A DNA stretch of 64,000 bases from Coriolopsis trogii. Lineage: Eukaryota > Basidiomycota > Agaricomycetes > Polyporales > Polyporaceae. This document shows, piece by piece, positions 57,401 through 64,000 of the stretch. Every line of letters starts with the position of its first letter. The first letter of the stretch is position 1. The translations under genes and the position numbers were made by a program. The stretch is from NCBI GenBank assembly GCA_020543525.1, contig JAHYIO010000027.1:124001-188000 (forward strand), given 5' to 3'. The notes beneath the pieces were generated by a model. That model saw nothing but the letters and a program-made list of their open reading frames with translations. It did no database searches and was not told the DNA's origin.

Positions 57401-58988
57401 GGCTCTCCTTCTCAGTCAGTAACCATGCAGATGGCGTGAGCGTCACCGTCGGCGGATACAGCGACAAGCTGGACGTCCTTCTTCGCACGGTACTGGAGAG
57501 CATGCGCGGGCTCTCGGTCGACCCTCAGAGACTTCAAGTCATCATGGAGAAGGTGATCAGGAGTGGACCGGGACACATTAGATGGTTGCTCACCGCGGCC
57601 CGTATAGATCAAGCGCAACTATGAGAACTTCTATCTCAGCCAGCCGTCTGACCTTGCAGCCAACTTTGCTCATTGGATCATGCTCCCGAGGATCTGGACC
57701 CCCGCTGACAAGTTGACTGAACTTCTTGGTGCGTTGCTGTGATGCGCACCCTTCTGTTTTATCGCTCTTTGATTGACAGCCGCGACCAGCGATCAGCAAG
57801 GAAGACGTTGAGCGCCATCGCGGTGACCTCTTGTACAAGTCAAACATCAAGGTCCTGGCGAATGGCAATCTTACGAGAGAGGTCGGTACTCGTCAATACA
57901 CATAATTGATTGTTGTTCCTAACTACTTTACACAGCGATCCGAGGCACTCCTAACAATGGCTCAAGAATGCTTACAGTCACGCCCTCTCCTTCCTGCTGA
58001 GATTCCAACGTCACGTTCTCTCCTGCTCCCAACAGGCAAGCTCATAGCAGCGAATCTAGAACGATATGGCACTCATATTGATGCTAACTACTACAGGGTC
58101 CAACCACATCCTCCGAAGGCCGCTCGCAAACCCTGAAGAGGCCAACAGCAGCCTGCTCTACTTCTGCCAGTTCGGAGAGTCTTCCGATGTCAAGACCCGC
58201 GCTCTAGCAGCTCTCATCCAGCTCTTGATCCGCGAACCATGCTTCACCACCCTCCGGACGAAGGAACAACTTGGGTGAGTCGCTTAAGCGACCGAACGTC
58301 CTCCTCCTCTGCCACTTATGTCCAAATCTCTCGCTGTAGCTATATTGTCGGGACGACCCTCTGGTCCGCGAACAACAGCACACTCTGCCTCGGGATCAAA
58401 ATCCAGAGCACCCGCCCGCCCTGGTTCGTCGAGACGCGCGTCGAGGCCTTCCTCGAATCGTTCGCCGCCCGGCTCGCGTCGATGACCGCAGACGAGTTCG
58501 CGACCTACAACGACGGGCTGATCGTCAAGAAGCTCGAGCGCGTCAAGAACCTCGCCCAGGAGACGACGCGCTTCTGGTCTGCGATCCGCGCCGGCCACTG
58601 CGACTTTCTCCAACGTGAGTGCTCTCTCCGTGGCGTCTCGTTCATGTACGGGCTGCTGGTGCTGAACTTGGGGGGCTCTGAACCCCCGCCAGACGAGGCG
58701 GATGCGGCTGCGATCCGCACTCTCACTCTCGCGGAAGTAGCGGAGACGTACGACACGCTCCTCCGTCCCTCATCCGGCTCTCATACGCGCAAGAAGCTCT
58801 CGGTCCAGCTCGTCTCCCAGAATATCCGCGAGAGTAAGGCACCGCCCGACATCGAGGGCGTGCGACTGATCACGGACGAGGTCGCGTTCAAGGCCGGGTC
58901 AGCGGTCGGCCCCGCTGTGCTCCCTGTGGTGTCGGCAGCCTTCGGGGAGTATGCGACGCAGGTGGAGACCGTTCGGGCGCATCTGTAG
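54414..58988 (+). CDS. insulin-degrading-enzyme-like M16 metalloprotease (divergent)
   Basis: Zinc metallopeptidase of the insulysin/Ste23 type that degrades short peptides inside a closed chamber. Seventeen exons: 54414..54887, 54959..55006, 55349..55387, 55443..55863, 55924..56039, 56102..56357, 56427..56824, 56898..56993, 57076..57185, 57243..57284, 57339..57552, 57614..57728, 57790..57881, 57936..58035, 58097..58274, 58340..58614, 58693..58988; 3270 nt, 1089 aa, near the usual 1000-1100. The inverted zinc site HFCEH is at 166-170. The distal ligand Glu in REINAVDSE (E247) is 77 residues from the second His, the family spacing. Other blocks are TRRRLVEWW, LPDLLEHYGAKPASFLAHFL, WKIIFDYIAMLR, HVHIVIE, and FTTLRTKEQLGYIVG. 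The insulysin block after the zinc site, usually LLFMGTE, is MITKGSE, so this copy is divergent. About 90 extra N-terminal residues precede MSPWKDVPASG, where relatives usually start. Intron 14 is GC-AG. The exon 7 donor (GTCCGT) is the weakest. Confidence 0.9.
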
Positions 58989-60891
58989 GTTGTATATTAC
59001 AAGCTAGGATGTTCTGAATGACGAACGATCGACGATGGATCATGGATGTACGAGTATTCCGTGAACACCCAGTGAACCGATGGTACCGGCGTGATCAAAC
59101 ACTGATCGTATACGCTGTTGTGAACGGACAGGCTGCTTCGCATACAAGTGCAGGTCAGAAATACGCATGAGCGAATACCAAGTGACCTGCACCGCACGAT
59201 GCCACTTGTACCGGAGACTCTACTGGCCTGAACCTAGCGCAAAGAATCGCTGTGGCCACACCACATGGCTATTTGCATTGCAACCTACCAGCCACACCGC
59301 ACCTCCGCCCTAGAAGCCAAATCGAGCGCCGAGCGGCTCCAGACGACGAGCACGGCAATGTCTTGACCCCTTTCCATGCTATGCGGCGCTCCAAGACATC
59401 AGAACGCACGCTCACATCGAAGTACAGAAGCAGCAAACTTGAGAGATGGTGGCAACAGCTCTGATGGCGAAGGTCCGGAACAAGAAATCGCGGAAGCACC
59501 AACCACGTCTGCTGCTGCACATCCGCTTCTGTACGCAAGTATCCATACAGTGGCGTGGCTAGGTCGACACGGTGCTCTGCGACGTAGGGGAGCGGCACCG
59601 CGGGAGTGGGGCTAGCGCGCGGAAAGATCTAGCGTAAAAGTATCACGACCCCATCCGAGTCCGTCATAACCCTTCAAGACTCTGTCACACACAGGCTTAC
59701 GGCTTGAGCCACGAGAGCCGTGACGGAGCTCCTCTCCGCCCAGCTGCTGCTCACATCCCGCAGCAGGTAGACGGAGAGGCACCCGGAGCCCCCGATTCTA
59801 CGCCCCACCCCGAAGCCTCTCTTATAAGGATCGGCGTGCTCGGGATTCACGGCTACCATCCGTTGCAAGATGGACCTTCCCGGCCGCCGTTCCTTCCACA
59901 CCGTGTATGTGCAGTACATGCCGTGCGCCTGCCACCCTGCCCGATATATCAGACGGCGTCGAGGCGAAAGGCCGATGGAGGTGCATATGACACGCTTCCT
60001 CCGGCGCAGCGCCACGAAGGGCGCTGCGTCTCAAGCTTTAGGAGCCATAACGCCGTAGTGTGGTCGGGCGCCGGTTGACCACGACGCGGACCCCATCCCA
60101 CAACTCTAACTGCGCGTCGGGGTCGTGTGGCAACGGGAGCGCCAGACCTCGGACCCTCAGAAGCTCCAACACTATAAACAACGGGGTAGGCGGATCCGGG
60201 GACAAGGCGCAGAATAAGGCAGGTCAGGAAGGTCTGTTTGCGCCTGCCCTTTCCCGCAGCGCCCCGAAAGGCGGTGAGGTGACGGCGACAACGGCACTGT
60301 GTGGTCGCGAAGGGTCCCGGGGTAGGGGGCCGAATTGAATCCGAGGCTTGGTTCATGCTTCGAGACCTCCCGTTGACAAGCAGCTTGCTTGGAATCCGTA
60401 TAAGTCCCGCTCGGAGGGCAATTCGGATGCACTCCGGCGAGGGAGCTTGTCTGGATTTTGATATGTCAGCGGTGCCAGGGCTCAAGAAATTTTGCTATGG
60501 TACCGCATTTGACTTACGATACTGTACTTGTGCCATCGTCCGAGGATGGAGTAGCGGGGTGGTGGCACTTTCGGGAGCCTGCGAGCCACCGGCCTCGAAG
60601 AATGCTGCGTGTAGAGTACGTGGGAGATAGCGCTCCATCGTGATATGTCTATGTTGGCGGAGGGAGAAACACATTATCGATACTGTCTGTACGGGATTAT
60701 GATGTCCAATGCAACCGAAATGAAAGTCAACCACAAGAATAAAAACATATGCGACCAAAGCGTTGACGTAGCGTCGTGATGTCCGAGGAATAGTCCATGA
60801 TGATCGTCCTCCACTTGTCCGCCCCTCCCCCACTGCGTCCTGCCTACCGTGCTGGGGCCGCATGCCGACGGCCCCCCAGCGACTGGAGCGA
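58989..60891. other. intergenic, 1.9 kb, no gene seen
   Basis: Tail-to-tail space between the M16 protease and the DUF7137-like gene. Open frames overlap on both strands and lack domains. It contains the short perfect hairpin at 60005-60028 and a degenerate direct repeat of that segment near 60254-60310. Confidence 0.5.
60005..60028. repeat. 9-bp hairpin CGCAGCGCC / GGCGCTGCG
   Basis: Perfect inverted repeat with a 6-nt loop (ACGAAG) in a GC-rich intergenic stretch. No T-run follows, and the function is unknown. Confidence 0.6.
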
Positions 60892-61510
60892 TTACCGCAT
60901 TGCTTGCCTGAGGAGGGAGTAGCCGGAGAGGAACATGACGAGGACGGTGACCGTGAGACTAACGAAAGCGGGGTGTGTGGCAAAGTCGGACCACGCGCCA
61001 TTACATGCCGGACATGTCCAGCCTGGTATGCGCTGTGAGCTCTGCGAGCCCCATACAAAGAAGCTCAGACTCACTTTCCAAGGGCGTATACGGTTGTGGA
61101 GTGTAGAGCGCAAACTGTAGGGCAGAGTTCTCCTGGAGCTTGCCTGGCTCGCGCGCAGCACCCGGCCCTCGTTCGTCCCAGATGTGCAGCACGTACTTTC
61201 CAGGGTTGAGGGGCAGGTTTGAGTGCGACTGCTGGTATGACCAGAGATCCCAAGTGACCTCTGTCGCTGTGCCAGGGATGATGCCGTCTGTAGGGCCGAC
61301 GGGGTAGGTGTTGCCGTTGTCGCCGATCGCAGAGACGGTGAGGGATGCAGGGGTGGAGAGGAGGTCGGTGAAGTTCCATGCGAACGTTACGGTGTTCGAA
61401 GGCGCAATCTTGTAGAAAGAGGTGGCGGTCTGGGGCGGTTTGGTGATGGTGAGACCGCCTGCCGCGGCCGTCTCAGGGATGGAAACAGAGGCCGAGTTAC
61501 TCTGCGACAT
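60892..61510 (-). CDS. DUF7137-like membrane-anchored protein
   Basis: Cell-surface or secretory-pathway protein of a conserved fungal family I recognise as DUF7137-like; function unknown. Two exons, 61510..61075 and 61022..60892; 567 nt, 188 aa if it starts at MSQSNSASVSIPE. The beta-rich domain runs from LTITKPPQTATSFYKIAPSN through TVTFAWNFTDLL, NGNTYPVG, TEVTWDLWSYQ and YVLHIWDERGPG to FALYTPQPYTPLE. After the intron come WTCPACNGAW and one C-terminal membrane helix (VSLTVTVLVMFLSGYSLL), ending LLRQAMR. Family members usually begin with a signal peptide, and none is in frame here. The open frame continues upstream to 61654, and a hydrophobic stretch (FLSPLVTLLVPA) lies in another frame at about 61510-61560. 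A first exon is therefore probably missing from my model. Confidence 0.72.
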
Positions 61511-62478
61511 CGCAGGCTGGGACGAGGAGGGTAACGAGCGGGGAGAGGAAAGAGGGAGGGAGTGTGGTCGTCGTGGCCAACGATGAGCGAGAGGGTTGGA
61601 GAGCGCCGTCGGACGCTGTGGTGGGCAACACGGCCCAGTCACGCCGCAGGTCATGCTGTGACGCGGCCATTGTCACAGCAACGGCGCGGTCGAGTCCGGA
61701 GTGTTGGTGGTCGTCCACGCTCGCTGCCTCTCTGCGTACGGATGCTGAACTGTGGTCTGCACCAGCGACGGCACTCGTCTGCTCAGCGCCGTGCTCTCTG
61801 CCAGTCTATGACGCGACGGTTCTTGACTTGGTATGACTCTTTATTTGCTCAACACGAAAGCCGTGCTCGGCAAGTTGTGGGCAAGTTGTGATCTGACGGG
61901 TCTGCATCAGTCCCGACTGTACTCTCGCCACTTTCGGTGTTGCATGGCCTACCAGCTCAGGGTGGCTTGAGCTATCGTGTACTGCCTCGCCGGGTTCCCG
62001 GGCGGCGCTCTGGTGATCTCGCAGTCGGGAACGGTGCTCCTACAAGTCAGGGCGGTTGCTAGAGTGCCACTCGCGCACATTCGACAGCTTCTCGCACTCA
62101 GTTCTTGGCCAGACGAACCAGTACCGGCGACTTCCCAAACTCACGCTGCCACACGGCCGGCCTTCCCTAGGACGCTGAGCGAGCTCAGGAGGTCGACCTT
62201 CCCATGTTCCGGTCCCAGATTGATCCCATGCGGTGATTTTCCTGCTACGTCAGCCTGCCCATCAGACATCAGCACGACCGAGTCCTGAAGCAGGATGATC
62301 CCCCTCGGTGTACCCACTCTCTCGGGACCCTCGACGACGACCCTTGGTTCATATACCTGAAACGCGTTGGCGTCTCCTCCTTCACGCCCACCACCTTATA
62401 CCCTGTGGCCCTCCAACTTTGTTTTTCTTCTTCTCTTATACCCTTTAGTTCCCTCCCTTCCCTTCTCATTCGTTTACC
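61511..62478. promoter_or_regulatory. divergent intergenic region, 1 kb
   Basis: 5' flanks of the DUF7137-like gene (-), whose true start may lie inside it, and the Ser/Pro-rich gene (+). Just before 62479 there is a CTTATACCC repeat (62393-62401 and 62434-62445) within a pyrimidine-rich tract, a typical strong fungal 5' UTR/core promoter look. Confidence 0.5.
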
Positions 62479-63981
62479 ATGGCTTTCGCCCTGCCTGCCC
62501 CCAACGTTCTCTCAAAAGTCATGTCCGACCCGTCGCACAAGAATAACTCTGACCGCGATCGGCATATCATCTTGTCCACCGAACCCCGCTCTCTCCCCAG
62601 CCGCCGCGACGCGGTCCTCTTTACGAAAGAAAGCCCGTCTCATCTTTCTCCGGAAGAAAGTGACGATGACATGCCGTTGAGTCCTATCACCTTCATGCGA
62701 AACAACGACTACGAACGGTCCCGGCTATCGTACATCCACATCGAATCCACCACTCGCCCCTCGTCTTCCCCTCCGAGTCCACAAAGCCCGCACAGTAGCT
62801 CTCCCCTATCTCCCATGATCTTCTCGCATCCGAACGTGAGCAGCCCCTCGCTAGTGTCCAAACCTCCGCCTGTATTCCCGAGTGCGGCAACGCAGTCTCT
62901 TGCGTTCCGCCTCAAGCGCCCGCTCCCGCCGCTTCCCAAGGTTGACACCGACACCATTGGCAGCGCGACGATGTCTGCCAGAACGCGCCAAGAGCAGTCC
63001 ACGCCTGTCTTCCGTCCCTCACCATCAAGCAGTGACGACCGCGACAGTGACAGTGCTCTCTTTTCGCCTGTAGCCCCCTCCCACTCCTCTGGCACCTCTA
63101 TCCGGACTACGACATCCTCCGAGTCCGTTCAGAGCTCAAAGGCCATCGAGGCGCATCCAGCGGTGGTGGACGGGAAACCCTGGGTCTCTCCTCTGACGAT
63201 TCCTGTCCGCGCCCAGTCTTCGCCCTTCCCGCAGTCTTTGTCTCAGCCTCAGGGGCATCCTGCCATTGGCCAACCCATCATCAGCCCGTACATCTCTGTG
63301 ACCCCCGCCTCTCCTGTGCCCCACCAGGAGTTCCCTTCTTTTGCTTCCGGGCTCGAAGCCATCCGACAGAATGCGCGTAGCGCGTCCTCGACGTCGATCA
63401 TCCTAGCCTCGCCCCACGATGACTCCCCAAAGCGGTCGGGCACGCCATCGCTGTACGACACCGACCGCGACCTTCCTGAACCGCCGCGCTCCCCTTCCCC
63501 CGCACCATCGTTCACGCCGTCTGTTGCGTCGGGCCGGTCGTTCATGGGGACACAGAACGGGAAGCTCTCGCTCAAGCGTATGGTGTCCAAGTCACGCCTT
63601 TTTGGCCGCCGCACACTCTCGTCGGCGTCCGAACCCGCGCCAACGACTGGGACGGAAGGCGAGGGCGACGAGGAGGAGGAGACTGTCGTAGGCCACGGGT
63701 GTAACTCGCACTCGATGGACGACCGGATGCTGCGTCCGGCTGAATATGCGCGGTCAGAATCGCCGAGCGCTAGCACCGTCGTCTCCGTTGGGTCGTCGGC
63801 CGGTTCGGGATCGGTGTCTGTGTTGGAAAAGAGGTCGATGGACGATTTTCGTGTCCCCCCGCGGTTGGAGATCGCGGAGGTGATTTTCACGGAGCAGGGA
63901 GATGTGTGGGAGCCGCGCGAGCTGTACGACGTCATCCCAATCCTGCGCCAGCTCAGGGCCCCTGGCAAACTGAAGATTTGA
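62479..63981 (+). CDS. intronless Ser/Pro-rich hypothetical protein, 500 aa
   Basis: Single open frame from ATG 62479 to TGA 63981, 500 aa, with no intron needed, unlike every other gene of this size in the window. Most of it is disordered and Ser/Pro/Thr-rich with many SP motifs (PSSSPPSPQSPHSSSPLSP), so it is a likely target of proline-directed kinases. Three parts look ordered: the N-terminus MAFALPAPNVLSKVMSDPSH, a basic segment LSLKRMVSKSRLFGRR (about 375-390), and a C-terminal block RLEIAEVIFTEQGDVWEPRE followed by VIPILRQLRAPGKLKI. The C-terminal block looks like the conserved end of a basidiomycete-specific family, but I cannot name it. The ATG sits after a pyrimidine-rich tract, supporting this start. 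Confidence 0.78.
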   Translation: MAFALPAPNVLSKVMSDPSHKNNSDRDRHIILSTEPRSLPSRRDAVLFTKESPSHLSPEESDDDMPLSPITFMRNNDYERSRLSYIHIESTTRPSSSPPSPQSPHSSSPLSPMIFSHPNVSSPSLVSKPPPVFPSAATQSLAFRLKRPLPPLPKVDTDTIGSATMSARTRQEQSTPVFRPSPSSSDDRDSDSALFSPVAPSHSSGTSIRTTTSSESVQSSKAIEAHPAVVDGKPWVSPLTIPVRAQSSPFPQSLSQPQGHPAIGQPIISPYISVTPASPVPHQEFPSFASGLEAIRQNARSASSTSIILASPHDDSPKRSGTPSLYDTDRDLPEPPRSPSPAPSFTPSVASGRSFMGTQNGKLSLKRMVSKSRLFGRRTLSSASEPAPTTGTEGEGDEEEETVVGHGCNSHSMDDRMLRPAEYARSESPSASTVVSVGSSAGSGSVSVLEKRSMDDFRVPPRLEIAEVIFTEQGDVWEPRELYDVIPILRQLRAPGKLKI

Positions 63982-64000
63982 GTTGCCCTACGGTGCCCGG

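Noticed and set aside
63249..63968. 239-codon - strand frame
   Set aside because: Antisense shadow of the intronless Ser/Pro-rich gene.
1..64000. transposons, LTRs, CRISPR arrays
   Set aside because: No reverse transcriptase, integrase, transposase, terminal repeats or regularly spaced repeats were seen by eye; a systematic repeat search was not possible.

Overview
The window looks like a nuclear contig of a filamentous basidiomycete, most likely an Agaricomycete (the wood-decay Polyporales type is an inference). The genes are densely split by many 50-70 nt GT-AG introns, and the gene set is fungal: a SKN1/KRE6 glucan-synthesis protein, a fungal GT2 polysaccharide synthase, a basidiomycete-style non-reducing polyketide synthase (NR-PKS), an M35 deuterolysin and a DDR48-like stress protein. 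I saw no bacterial, organellar, rRNA, tRNA or CRISPR sequence and no intact transposon. I rebuilt exon-intron structures by hand from splice consensus, reading frame and family conservation. In every complete multi-exon gene the summed exons are a multiple of three with one open frame.

Layout. 1-305: 3' end of a small stress-type protein gene related to the one at 40.8 kb. 0.9-4.2 kb (-): UBA2, the SUMO E1 subunit. 4.2-8.1 kb: gene-poor. 8.1-10.8 kb (-) and 12.4-16.5 kb (+): a head-to-head cell-wall pair, SKN1/KRE6-type GH16 and a GT2 polysaccharide synthase. 17.7-23.1 kb (+) and 23.4-25.8 kb (-): a tail-to-tail pair of NR-PKS (KS-AT-PT-ACP-TE, no SAT) and cytochrome P450, the secondary-metabolism core of the window. 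27.2-29.3 kb (-): zinc-finger protein with a long acidic tract. 31.5-32.6 kb (-): MARVEL-type four-TM protein. 33.8-37.5 kb (+): GH95 alpha-fucosidase with two 6-nt microexons. 38.1-40.0 kb (-): serine carboxypeptidase, with a decayed copy of its last exon at 37.8 kb. 40.8-41.8 kb (+): DDR48-like protein. 45.0-47.4 kb (-): bestrophin-like channel. 48.2-49.7 kb (-): M35 metalloendopeptidase. 50.7-52.8 kb (-): C2H2 zinc-finger protein. 54.4-59.0 kb (+): divergent insulin-degrading-enzyme-like M16 protease. 60.9-61.5 kb (-): DUF7137-like membrane protein. 62.5-64.0 kb (+): intronless Ser/Pro-rich protein of unknown function.

How they fit together. The PKS and P450 form a plausible minimal aromatic-polyketide locus, in which the P450 would oxidise the released product. 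The KRE6-like and GT2 genes share one intergenic region and both act on the cell wall. The secreted or vacuolar hydrolases (GH95, S10 carboxypeptidase, M35) suit saprotrophic nutrition but show no clear co-cluster logic. The most unusual signals are the two 6-nt microexons in the GH95 gene, the SAT-less single-ACP PKS beside a P450, the decayed carboxypeptidase exon copy, and the dispersed pair of stress-protein genes with matching intron positions.
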